Source: Bacteroidetes bacterium ADurb.Bin302
GTDB taxonomy: Bacteria; Bacteroidota; Bacteroidia; Bacteroidales; Paludibacteraceae
Direction: 5' to 3'
Length of the DNA stretch: 13,412 bases
Assembly: GCA_002069025.1 (NCBI GenBank)
Contig: MWBK01000237.1
Span: 1 to 13,412, forward strand
How positions within the stretch are numbered: position 1 is the first letter of the stretch; every line of letters begins with the position of its first letter. Shown here in pieces: positions 6,245 through 11,781 of the stretch. The position numbers and the translations under genes were made by a program. The notes beneath the pieces were generated by a model. It worked only from the letters and a program-made list of their open reading frames with translations. It ran no database searches and was not told the DNA's origin.

Positions 6245-6508
6245 TTAAGGTAAAAATCTGTTTAATATATCAAATTCTTCTTTGGTAATTAAACGGTAGT
6301 GATGTACGCTAACATGAACTTCTCCTCCACAATAGTAATATCCTCCATCGTATGATTCTGACTTCCCTCCATAAAAATCCTTAGCATAATTTTCGGTAAA
6401 GGCTTCTATGCGCTTTTTAGGTGGTATTGTGTGTACGCTATTGCAGGAATATTTTCTTTCTCCATCGCGTACTTCTAAGCTAAGATATAGAAATCTTTCT
6501 TTTGACAT
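6245..6508 (-). CDS. Unknown small protein rich in Tyr and Gly
   Basis: This 87-residue protein opens with a beta-strand (RFLYLSLEVRDGERKYSCNSV). It continues with a Tyr/Gly-rich segment (GGKSESYDGGYYYCGGEVHV) and ends in a helix (TKEEFDILNRFL). His/Cys residues are scattered without a zinc-ribbon spacing. The family is unknown. The 29-nt leader contains ATATAAACCAGTAAACC, an A-rich leader like those of the long-gap class. Confidence 0.82.
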   Translation of the reverse strand: MSKERFLYLSLEVRDGERKYSCNSVHTIPPKKRIEAFTENYAKDFYGGKSESYDGGYYYCGGEVHVSVHHYRLITKEEFDILNRFLP

Positions 6509-6537
6509 TATATGTTTGGTTTACTGGTTTATATTCA

Positions 6538-6566
6538 ATCTACAAATTCTTATAACTTTTATGTTC
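6538..6566 (-). promoter_or_regulatory. Half-preserved 29-nt promoter element P13
   Basis: TTTGTAGAT is perfect, but the upstream block at the fixed distance is GAACAT, not GTAAGA. A nearer ATAAGA at 6548..6553 is out of register. The element lies between the RNase HI stop and 6245..6508, 29 nt from its ATG. It may be a weaker promoter. Confidence 0.45.
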
Positions 6567-6584
6567 AAATGTTTTTTTCATCGT

Positions 6585-7265
6585 TTATTTTCTTCCAAAA
6601 TCTGCGGGGATTTCTCCCCACTTTTTTGTTTCCCATTTTAATATAACATTTGTATATGTATTTTTAGCAAGCCAATTTTCAGCACGCTGAACCAATTCAA
6701 ATATCTTTTGATTAGTTGATGTTTTTTCCAATGTTGTATTGGCTTTTTTGCTTTTCACCCAACTAATTGCAGTTTCTGAATCGCTGTAAATGGGAGCGGT
6801 GCTACCCTTTGATTTCATCAGCGCAAGTGCATGTACAATTGCTAAAAATTCACCAATATTATTAGTTCCATTTGGAAGCGGACCTACCGTAAAAACAACT
6901 TTTCCGGTTTCAACATTTACTCCACGATATTCAACAGGTCCTGGATTAACAGAACATGCTGCATCAACAGCAAGACTCTTTGTAATATATCCTTTGCTGG
7001 ATAATTGCGATGGGTCAATATTTTTTGGAGTAGCTGAAGTTTTTTCTTTATCTCCATCGGCATATTTAATTTCGGCCTCGGTGTAATCACAAAAAAAGGA
7101 TTTATATTTTGCACCAGTAAATTTATCAACTTGAACTTTACATTCGTCCCAAGTTTTATAAATTCCAGGTTTACGTCCCTTCCATACAATATAATATTTT
7201 ACAACTTCGTCTCGATTAATTCCTAAAATATTATCATTAATTAATCCATTGGATATTTCTCCCAT
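6585..7265 (-). CDS. rnhA: Ribonuclease HI with viroplasmin-like N-terminal domain
   Basis: This 226-residue protein cleaves RNA in RNA-DNA hybrids, for example replication primers or R-loops. A viroplasmin-like module (residues about 24-60, YYIVWKGRKPGIYKTWDECK) is expected to bind hybrid or double-stranded RNA. A linker (about 68-95) leads to the RNase H domain (96-226). All four metal-binding residues are present: Asp101 (AVDAACS), Glu139 (NNIGEFLAI), Asp162 (YSDSETAI) and Asp222 (WGEIPADFGRK). This domain order and the C-terminal WGEIPADFGRK are typical of Bacteroidetes RNases HI. About 20 extra residues precede the first domain; no later Met is available. The gene follows 7270..7563 by 4 nt, with AAGGAA as a possible ribosome site. 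Confidence 0.96.
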   Translation of the reverse strand: MGEISNGLINDNILGINRDEVVKYYIVWKGRKPGIYKTWDECKVQVDKFTGAKYKSFFCDYTEAEIKYADGDKEKTSATPKNIDPSQLSSKGYITKSLAVDAACSVNPGPVEYRGVNVETGKVVFTVGPLPNGTNNIGEFLAIVHALALMKSKGSTAPIYSDSETAISWVKSKKANTTLEKTSTNQKIFELVQRAENWLAKNTYTNVILKWETKKWGEIPADFGRK

Positions 7266-7269
7266 TTCC

Positions 7270-7563
7270 TTATAAAATTTTAATGAAGCCGAAATTAAAC
7301 CACTTTTGTAAAAAGTCGAAACGAGGTTTCTTACAGCAATCTATTAATGTTGGTTCACCATTTTTAATAATGATGATGATAGCATCGGCATTGTATATAT
7401 ATCCAGGAGTGGATATAGACGTTCCAAAGAAAATGTCAGTTCTATCTCCATCCGTAGGAGGAATAGCTGCATATTGGAATATTTTACCATCTACATCTTC
7501 AAAAACAATTTGCCATTTGTTTTCGGGAGAAAGATAAAATTTATAAACTGTTTTAGTATCCAT
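7270..7563 (-). CDS. Unknown protein upstream of RNase HI
   Basis: This 97-residue protein has strand-rich halves (TVYKFYLSPENKWQIVFEDV and ADAIIIIIKNGEPTLIDCCK) and a hydrophobic, basic C-terminus (FLQKWFNFGFIKIL). It is not recognised. It is the first gene of a two-gene unit with rnhA; the pairing may be functional but is equally explained by packing. The ATG is 5 nt from the promoter; the earlier TTG is rejected. Confidence 0.82.
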   Translation of the reverse strand: MDTKTVYKFYLSPENKWQIVFEDVDGKIFQYAAIPPTDGDRTDIFFGTSISTPGYIYNADAIIIIIKNGEPTLIDCCKKPRFDFLQKWFNFGFIKIL

Positions 7564-7568
7564 ATTCA

Positions 7569-7597
7569 ATCTACAAAACTAAGAAAATGAATCTTAC
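7569..7597 (-). promoter_or_regulatory. 29-nt promoter element P14
   Basis: Intact copy with a TAGTTTTG core that fits TAnnTTTG, 5 nt from the ATG of 7270..7563. It would also serve the RNase HI gene. Confidence 0.75.
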
Positions 7598-7629
7598 TAT
7601 TCAAGGGAGATTTGAACTTTTTCTTTGGA

Positions 7630-7974
7630 TTATGCTACTTCCTCTTCTTGCATTCCATTTTCGTCCAACGCAATAAGCAAATCAAAAAGTTGGCTCACAT
7701 TCAAGTCATCAATGGTATCTTCTATGTCCATTCTGCCTTGCGTTGTTTGTTCCACCATCAGTCCACCATCCCGGTACACTCGAACAATTCCCTCAGCACT
7801 TTGACGATATTGATTAATTGTTACAGGAAAATCTAATTCAATAAAAGTGTTTTCATCATCAGTCTTGTGTTCCAAAATATGACGAATCCCTTGAATTAAT
7901 AATGATTTTGTCTGAGAAATATTGCTTGAAGCAGTTTTTGTTATAGCTTGAATTTCTTTTTTATCGTAGTTCAT
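7630..7974 (-). CDS. Unknown protein
   Basis: This 114-residue protein has an N-terminal helical part (about 5-36, Lys/Ser/Ile-rich), a beta-rich centre (FIELDFPVTINQYRQSAEG, VRVYRDGGLMVE) and an acidic C-terminus ending in QEEEVA. No family recognised. It is a single-gene unit. Its stop lies 32 nt before the next promoter element, an unusually large gap here, and that gap contains a weak hairpin. Confidence 0.84.
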   Translation of the reverse strand: MNYDKKEIQAITKTASSNISQTKSLLIQGIRHILEHKTDDENTFIELDFPVTINQYRQSAEGIVRVYRDGGLMVEQTTQGRMDIEDTIDDLNVSQLFDLLIALDENGMQEEEVA

Positions 7975-7979
7975 GTTCT

Positions 7980-8008
7980 ATCTACAAATTTAATGTATGA
8001 TTTCTTAC
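7980..8008 (-). promoter_or_regulatory. 29-nt promoter element P15
   Basis: Intact copy with a TAAATTTG core, 5 nt from the ATG of 7630..7974. The TAA of 8005..8199 lies inside GTAAGA. Confidence 0.75.
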
Positions 8009-8199
8009 ACGTTTGACAATTGAGATAATGTCAACTCCAACTCTTTAAGTTTGTTGCGCATATCATCTATTTTTTTGTTCGCAAGAACATAATGACCTTC
8101 CATTATTAGTAAAGATATAGTATCCAATTCCTTTTGCAAAGTACGATTGGATATTGAAATTGCTTTCTCTTTAATAGAATTAAGTTCAGTTTTTTTCAT
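8005..8199 (-). CDS. Small coiled-coil protein
   Basis: This 64-residue protein is almost entirely charged helix. Hydrophobic residues fall at heptad spacing in two stretches (about 7-33 and 40-62), separated by GHYVLAN; a helical hairpin or dimer is likely. No family recognised. Its start overlaps the end of 8186..8593 by 14 nt in another frame, so it is translationally linked to that gene. Confidence 0.78.
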   Translation of the reverse strand: MKKTELNSIKEKAISISNRTLQKELDTISLLIMEGHYVLANKKIDDMRNKLKELELTLSQLSNV

Positions 8200-8593
8200 A
8201 TCCGAAATTATCGAGTACTATTTTGTTTAATGCTGAAATAACGTCTGCATGAAACTTAAAGGCGGTGGTGCTTGTTCCGAACCTGTCTTTGCCATCCCAC
8301 CATTGTTTTGTTTTGCCGGTCTTAACTATATCCCGCAATTTTGCTTCAAGTTTGGTCGGCTCTGTGTGGTCAATAATTTGACACAGGAAATTGGTTTGAT
8401 ACTCAAAGTCATGATGCAGTGGGGAGAAATTGTCCGCCTTGAGTAGTTCGGAAAGTTTAATTGTATATGCGCCTTTCGCTAAAGGTTTGATATTTGGATT
8501 TTGTCCAATAGCTTGGATTTCTTCCTTTAACTCCAGTTTGATTGCTTGAAGGGCAATATGAACTTTGATTAATGCTGCTTTGATTTTGCTCAT
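8186..8593 (-). CDS. Unknown protein
   Basis: This 135-residue protein has an N-terminal helix pair (KAALIKVHIALQAIKLELKE). A central segment has LSPLHH-like His residues and Cys, then comes a conserved-looking KTKQWWDGKDRFGTSTTAF around residues 93-111, and a final helix. The WWDGKDRFG stretch looks functional, but I cannot assign it to a family. Its ATG overlaps the stop of 8590..8850 as ATGA, and a promoter element embedded in that gene's 3' end lies 5 nt upstream. It could thus be made from either transcript. Confidence 0.84.
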   Translation of the reverse strand: MSKIKAALIKVHIALQAIKLELKEEIQAIGQNPNIKPLAKGAYTIKLSELLKADNFSPLHHDFEYQTNFLCQIIDHTEPTKLEAKLRDIVKTGKTKQWWDGKDRFGTSTTAFKFHADVISALNKIVLDNFGYEKN

Positions 8594-8850
8594 GGTCTAT
8601 CTACAAAAATAAAATTAGGAATCTTACCTTCCTTAAGTCCATCACGGGAATCGAGGCGCTCGCAGACAACTGTAAATTCATTCACAGGCTCTGTTTTTGA
8701 CGCGTGTGGCTCTATGTATCGCTCCACTTTATAAGTGCCGTATTCATGCTTAAAAACGGTTCCTATTGGAAGTAGTATCGGCAACCAACGGTCGCAGACT
8801 CCGCCATCGTCAAATAGCATATATTTTACTTTTACATCGAGGTCGCTCAT
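8590..8850 (-). CDS. Unknown protein whose 3' end encodes a promoter element
   Basis: This 86-residue protein is mostly beta-rich (VKVKYMLFDDGGVCDRWLPI, then VFKHEYGTYKVERYIEPH, FTVVCERLDS). Its last residues, GKIPNFIFVDRP, are the direct translation of the 29-nt promoter element of the next gene. The ancestral protein may therefore have ended earlier. ATGA overlaps link it to both 8847..9065 and 8186..8593. No family recognised. Confidence 0.83.
   Translation of the reverse strand: MSDLDVKVKYMLFDDGGVCDRWLPILLPIGTVFKHEYGTYKVERYIEPHASKTEPVNEFTVVCERLDSRDGLKEGKIPNFIFVDRP
8599..8627 (-). promoter_or_regulatory. 29-nt promoter element P16, inside a coding region
   Basis: Intact copy with a TTATTTTTG core, 5 nt from the ATG of 8186..8593. 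It lies entirely inside the coding sequence of 8590..8850, the only copy wholly within a gene. Confidence 0.72.
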
Positions 8851-9065
8851 CGTCCAAAGTGCATTTTAGTGGCTCGACTAATATCTTGTTGTGAAAGTCC
8901 GGATTGACTCAGCTTTTGTTTCCAAAACGCAAGTGCCTGTTGGGGAGTTATTTCTCCATCCATGTGAAAATTTTCAGGCCCATAACTCGGTTGCATAATC
9001 AGTTCCTTCTGAGTATCGGTTAATTTTGTTACATCGAAACCCGCTTCTATTAATTCTTTGTCCAT
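8847..9065 (-). CDS. Unknown small protein
   Basis: This 72-residue protein is mostly helical, with a central MQPSYGPENFHMDGEITPQQ loop and a C-terminal LSQQDISRATKMHFGR helix. No family is recognised with certainty. It heads a chain 9065 > 8850 > 8593 > 8199 of ATGA or longer overlaps that is probably one operon. Its ATG lies 18 nt after the promoter, behind an A-rich leader. Confidence 0.84.
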   Translation of the reverse strand: MDKELIEAGFDVTKLTDTQKELIMQPSYGPENFHMDGEITPQQALAFWKQKLSQSGLSQQDISRATKMHFGR

Positions 9066-9083
9066 TTTTTCTGTTTATAATCT

Positions 9084-9112
9084 ATCTACAAAATTACAAA
9101 TTGGAATCTTAC
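9084..9112 (-). promoter_or_regulatory. 29-nt promoter element P17
   Basis: Intact copy with a TAATTTTG core, 18 nt upstream of the ATG of 8847..9065. The TAA of 9109..9306 lies inside GTAAGA. Confidence 0.75.
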
Positions 9113-9306
9113 TGTTCACTGTCGGGTTTAGGAAGTTTCTTTCCAGGATATTTTTTCTTTACTTCCTCCAGATGCTTCTGGTCTTCTATATATCCATAAG
9201 GATTAAAAAATGAAGTTCCACAAGTTCCACAATGGGCATCCACTGTATTTTCTTTATCTTTTCCAAGGTTATCCTCACAATTAGGACATCTTAATGATGT
9301 TGCCAT
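9109..9306 (-). CDS. Small zinc-ribbon protein
   Basis: This 65-residue protein carries a four-cysteine zinc ribbon: Cys7-Pro-Asn-Cys10 and Cys26-Gly-Thr-Cys29, spaced as in rubredoxin-like knuckles. A Lys/Glu-rich helix follows (about residues 42-55). Small zinc ribbons of this type often bind nucleic acid or RNA polymerase, but nothing here shows which. It is the second gene of a unit with 9312..9614, 5 nt apart, without its own promoter element. Confidence 0.87.
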   Translation of the reverse strand: MATSLRCPNCEDNLGKDKENTVDAHCGTCGTSFFNPYGYIEDQKHLEEVKKKYPGKKLPKPDSEQ

Positions 9307-9311
9307 AGTTC

Positions 9312-9614
9312 TTAGTTTAATTCAAAATTATATTGATTTGAGGCTCCGACTTGTATAAACAATACTTTGTAAGTCATAATTAATATGGCAGCTTTTTTAG
9401 TGAGTTCATGCTGCTTCATGGAAATATCATCCACATCATCGTACTGTTGTAAGCTAAGTGCATTTAAACGTTTCTTATTCATTTCATCAATCTCGTTAAT
9501 CAGAGTTTTTATTCTCGAATTGAGATTTAGAATACGTTTCCACCTATCTTTATACAATCTCTGCAATTGTGGTGTCATATGTGGGTTGTTATCCCAAAAT
9601 TCTTGCTCTTCCAT
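9312..9614 (-). CDS. Unknown helical protein, first gene of block 2
   Basis: This 100-residue protein is predicted as a long helical hairpin (about residues 15-50 and 60-90, heptad-like Leu/Ile with Lys/Glu/Asp). A coiled coil is likely. No family recognised. It is the first gene after the terminator and host-like promoter at 9676..9805, and also has the 29-nt element 5 nt upstream. It therefore has tandem promoters of two types. The TTG two codons upstream is rejected as start. Confidence 0.84.
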   Translation of the reverse strand: MEEQEFWDNNPHMTPQLQRLYKDRWKRILNLNSRIKTLINEIDEMNKKRLNALSLQQYDDVDDISMKQHELTKKAAILIMTYKVLFIQVGASNQYNFELN

Positions 9615-9619
9615 ATACA

Positions 9620-9648
9620 ATCTACAAAATGAGATATAGATTTCTTAC
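9620..9648 (-). promoter_or_regulatory. 29-nt promoter element P18
   Basis: Intact copy (CTCATTTTG core), 5 nt from the ATG of 9312..9614. It lies about 30 nt downstream of the host-like promoter at 9680..9709. Confidence 0.75.
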
Positions 9649-9675
9649 AATTATACCCGTTTGATTCATTAACTA

Positions 9676-9774
9676 ATTACAAACTTATTAAACTTTATTG
9701 TATATCAAATTATTTGGTAAAATTCCAAACATGAATATCCAAATTCGGAATTGAAATTTAGAATTGGTGTAGAA
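9676..9774 (-). repeat. Conserved promoter cassette, copy B
   Basis: These 99 nt are homologous to 5264..5354 (same ordered blocks, a few small indels). TTCC...GGAA lies at 9723..9750. The stretch holds no gene; it is the long intergenic spacer after the terminator. Confidence 0.75.
9680..9709 (-). promoter_or_regulatory. Host-like promoter, copy B
   Basis: Minus strand TTTG-N18-TAAGTTTG agrees with the Bacteroidota housekeeping promoter (TTTG near -33, TAnnTTTG near -7; the usual spacer is slightly longer). Transcription would start near 9673, leading into 9312..9614. Confidence 0.65.
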
Positions 9775-9776
9775 TG

Positions 9777-9805
9777 AAAAAACCCCCGACCGAAGTGGCC
9801 GAGGG
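9777..9805 (-). terminator. Rho-independent terminator after 9830..10021
   Basis: The minus-strand RNA forms a 9-bp stem, CCCUCGGCC with GGUCGGGGG, closed by a 5-nt loop and followed by six U. Two of the pairs are G-U, which on the plus strand would be C-A mismatches. The terminator is therefore built for minus-strand transcripts. It lies about 25 nt after the stop of 9830..10021. Confidence 0.85.
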
Positions 9806-9829
9806 CTTTTGAACATGGAACGAAGATTC

Positions 9830-10021
9830 TTATTCCTCCGCATCAGGAGGCTTTGGATTACGCGGTTTACGCGTATAGTCCTTTTTGCTTTTGTGAACTT
9901 TATTGGCGGGCGTGGTGCGTTGACCAGCTTCAATCATGGCTTTGCGGCGGGCAGCCTTATCCATTTTGTGAAGCTGCTCCTTTGTGATTTTTGTTGGTGG
10001 TTTTTTAGGTTTCTTTGCCAT
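9830..10021 (-). CDS. Small, very basic protein
   Basis: This 63-residue protein is dominated by Lys/Arg/Pro (KKPKKPPTKITKEQ, KAARRKAMIEAGQR, KSKKDYTRKPRNPKPP) with a short acidic end (DAEE). It is probably a disordered, nucleic-acid-binding polypeptide, though that is inference. It is less AT-rich than most neighbours, reflecting its Pro/Arg/Ala content. It is the last gene of block 1, just before a terminator. Its 31-nt leader after the promoter is the longest in the set. Confidence 0.8.
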   Translation of the reverse strand: MAKKPKKPPTKITKEQLHKMDKAARRKAMIEAGQRTTPANKVHKSKKDYTRKPRNPKPPDAEE

Positions 10022-10052
10022 CTTTTATGTCCCGATAGTCTTGCTATAATCA

Positions 10053-10081
10053 ATCTACAAATTTAAAATTTATTTTCTTAC
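10053..10081 (-). promoter_or_regulatory. 29-nt promoter element P19
   Basis: Intact copy with a TAAATTTG core, 31 nt from the ATG of 9830..10021. The TAA of 10078..10458 lies inside GTAAGA. Confidence 0.72.
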
Positions 10082-10458
10082 AACCTGACCATGCTTATAG
10101 GAAGTTTATACGATTTACTATTGCCGAGTTTGGTGGCAATAATAGGATATTTTGGCTTATTGATATCAATACGTGTTATTTTAAAAGTTTCACCACCAGA
10201 GGTAAAAGTCCTGCCAACAGCATCTTCGGGTAAGCCCAACATCTTGGCATATTTTTTGTTTTTTTCATCGTTTTTTACCTCCTCAACCTGGGCATCGCTA
10301 ACGCCATTAATTTTATAAGTAAAGGTGCTTCCATCGGGAGAGTATGATGCATTACCGGCAGTCAAAGATGATAGACCATATTTTTTTACAACCGGTTCTA
10401 ATGCTTTTGTAATGTCATCGCGCATTGCGCGTAGAATTGATGGGGTGATTTTGCTCAT
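10078..10458 (-). CDS. Unknown phage-type protein
   Basis: This 126-residue protein has an N-terminal helix (ILRAMRDDITKALEPVVKKY), a beta segment (DGSTFTYKINGVS), a charged linker (EVKNDEKNKKYAKMLGLPED) and a C-terminal beta part with GRTFTSGGETFKITRID. The order 'MLGLPEDAVGRTFTSGG' reminds me of hypothetical proteins common in tailed phages. This is memory and not a search result. Role unknown. It starts at the ATG 5 nt from the promoter; the TTG upstream is rejected. Confidence 0.86.
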   Translation of the reverse strand: MSKITPSILRAMRDDITKALEPVVKKYGLSSLTAGNASYSPDGSTFTYKINGVSDAQVEEVKNDEKNKKYAKMLGLPEDAVGRTFTSGGETFKITRIDINKPKYPIIATKLGNSKSYKLPISMVRL

Positions 10459-10463
10459 AATCA

Positions 10464-10492
10464 ATCTACAAAACTAATATTAGATTTCTTAC
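10464..10492 (-). promoter_or_regulatory. 29-nt promoter element P20
   Basis: Intact copy with a TAGTTTTG core, 5 nt from the ATG of 10078..10458 and 2 nt after the stop of 10495..10962. Confidence 0.75.
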
Positions 10493-10494
10493 AC

Positions 10495-10962
10495 TTATTC
10501 TCCAATGGCATCAAGTAACTTCTCAAGGGAAACTTCTTCCCAACCATCGCCATCAGCTTCAACAAAAAGTTGGTTATTTGTAAAACATTCTTTGGCTAAT
10601 TTGTAACGAAGATTACTCCACTGCACTCGATAAAACTCACGTAAAATATATAAGCGCTTGCCTTTTACCCCATGCTTGTTCGCTTGAAACATCAAAATGT
10701 TAAACAAGTCTGCACTGGATACATTTGTGTAACTGGGTATAAGCGCTGTGCTTGTATAGATTTCATCATGCTCCATAACTGCTTGAAAAGTTTCAGTAGT
10801 TTGACCTCCGGCATCAGAAATTATTTTGTCAAATACCTGACTCTCGTCAATATCTGTTTTGGATAATCCGCTTCGGAAATAAACAGACCTTATAATGGTT
10901 GTAATTTTATCAGGATTATCTTTGTCAATCTCAATAAACAGACGTTTGATTTTTGGTTCCAT
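10495..10962 (-). CDS. Unknown protein
   Basis: This 155-residue protein, among the longest here, begins with a strand and a charged helix (KIKRLFIEIDKDNPDKITTI). It has a helix-rich centre (SSADLFNILMFQANKHG, RLYILREFYRVQWSNLRYKL) and an acidic end. An Asp/Glu pattern is visible, but I see no known nuclease or polymerase motif. It is a single-gene unit with its own promoter; the ATG rather than the earlier TTG is chosen. Confidence 0.86.
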   Translation of the reverse strand: MEPKIKRLFIEIDKDNPDKITTIIRSVYFRSGLSKTDIDESQVFDKIISDAGGQTTETFQAVMEHDEIYTSTALIPSYTNVSSADLFNILMFQANKHGVKGKRLYILREFYRVQWSNLRYKLAKECFTNNQLFVEADGDGWEEVSLEKLLDAIGE

Positions 10963-10967
10963 ATTCA

Positions 10968-10996
10968 ATCTACAAATTTAATAAAAGGAATCTTAC
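10968..10996 (-). promoter_or_regulatory. 29-nt promoter element P21
   Basis: Intact copy with a TAAATTTG core, 5 nt from the ATG of 10495..10962. The TAA of 10993..11184 lies in GTAAGA. Confidence 0.75.
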
Positions 10997-11184
10997 GCAA
11001 CAAAACGACCTGCATACACATATGCTTTTGTACCATCATTGTCTTTAACAACTGCACAACTGCCGTAAAATTCTAATAAAAGATATCGATTGTTTAGTGT
11101 AAAGTTATAGTCCTTTGACGTACAACCATCAGGGAGCGAGGTTATTTTTACCTTTTGTCCGATATGAGATGTATTAATCTTCAT
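10993..11184 (-). CDS. Small beta-rich protein
   Basis: This 63-residue protein (MKINTSHIGQKVKITSLPDG...) looks like a small beta-barrel, with alternating hydrophobic strands (YLLLEFYG, CAVVKDNDG, AYVYAGRFVA). An open frame extends upstream to 11337, but its upstream part reads out of phase across the better gene 11174..11353. The true start is therefore the ATG at 11184, which overlaps that gene's stop by 11 nt (ATGAAGATTAA). It is the last gene of a four-gene unit starting at 11747. Confidence 0.8.
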   Translation of the reverse strand: MKINTSHIGQKVKITSLPDGCTSKDYNFTLNNRYLLLEFYGSCAVVKDNDGTKAYVYAGRFVA

Positions 11185-11353
11185 CGTCAATCCAATATGG
11201 AGTATAGTTATCGGGAAGTTCGTCATTTTCTTTGAGAAAGTCATAAATATTTTCGTCAAAGTCATTTTCCATTCCACTTTCAGTAAGTACTGCACGTAAC
11301 AATTCAACGGCATTTTCATACCTTTCTTTGTAATCAATATTGGTTTCTGCCAT
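11174..11353 (-). CDS. Small acidic protein, 59 residues
   Basis: The protein reads MAETNIDYKERYENAVELLR and continues through LTESGMENDFDENIYDFLKE to a PYWIDDED end. It is strongly acidic and helical in its first half. It is under 60 codons and easily missed. Support comes from fitting the gap between 11374..11568 and 10993..11184, from the 11-nt overlap with the latter, and from a composition like its neighbours. The 20-nt spacer upstream contains ACAAACAATAATAAA. Family unknown. Confidence 0.78.
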   Translation of the reverse strand: MAETNIDYKERYENAVELLRAVLTESGMENDFDENIYDFLKENDELPDNYTPYWIDDED

Positions 11354-11373
11354 TTTATTATTGTTTGTGTTAA

Positions 11374-11568
11374 TTAATCTTTACGCATTGTTTGAGCGTA
11401 TTCGTATTCAAAAGTGGTACGCTTATGTTCATTGCCGGAGAATTGTTTTTGTTCAAGCGTTGTTAGCACGGTATGGCTACCAACAGGTTGCCATCCTTCT
11501 TCAATCATTTTGGCTATCTGTGCATTTAACTCAGAGGCATGACGTGAAGTAATTATTTTCTGTTCCAT
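11374..11568 (-). CDS. DUF1737-like small protein
   Basis: This 64-residue protein has the two signatures of DUF1737 in the expected order: a helix leading into EEGWQPVGSH (residues 23-32), then a strand region ending in EYAQTMRK (56-63), the family's aromatic-x-QAM-like end. It is as short as the domain itself. The family has no established biochemical activity; small stand-alone copies occur in phages and bacteria. The ATG overlaps the stop of 11568..11747 as TAATG, a sign of translational coupling. Confidence 0.82.
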   Translation of the reverse strand: MEQKIITSRHASELNAQIAKMIEEGWQPVGSHTVLTTLEQKQFSGNEHKRTTFEYEYAQTMRKD

Positions 11569-11747
11569 TATTCTTTTTCTGTTAATTGTCTGATTGAATC
11601 ATAACAAAGAGAACGTTCATTATAAGGAGAATTGCCCTCAGCGATTTCATCATTGCAAAGTTCAATAAGACTAATAACTGCTTCTTTTAATTCCGGCTTT
11701 TCAGCGATAACCTTTTGGGCGTATTCTATTAGTTTTTCTTGTTCCAT
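11568..11747 (-). CDS. Small acidic helical protein
   Basis: This 59-residue protein (MEQEKLIEYAQKVIAEKPEL...) is helical and Glu-rich, with a SPYNERSLCYDS loop near residue 40. No family recognised. It is the first gene of a four-gene operon (11747 > 11568 > 11353 > 11184), followed by TAATG coupling to the DUF1737-like gene. Its ATG is 5 nt from the promoter; the upstream TTG is rejected. Confidence 0.8.
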   Translation of the reverse strand: MEQEKLIEYAQKVIAEKPELKEAVISLIELCNDEIAEGNSPYNERSLCYDSIRQLTEKE

Positions 11748-11752
11748 ATACA

Positions 11753-11781
11753 ATCTACAAAAAGGGAGAATGAAATCTTAC
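11753..11781 (-). promoter_or_regulatory. 29-nt promoter element P22
   Basis: Intact copy with a CTCCC spacer, 5 nt from the ATG of 11568..11747. It probably serves the four-gene operon down to 10993. The TAA of 11778..11981 lies in GTAAGA. Confidence 0.75.

Noticed and set aside
10024..10046. Small ATAG...CTAT hairpin in the leader of 9830..10021
   Set aside because: Only a 4-bp stem; expected by chance in AT-rich sequence.
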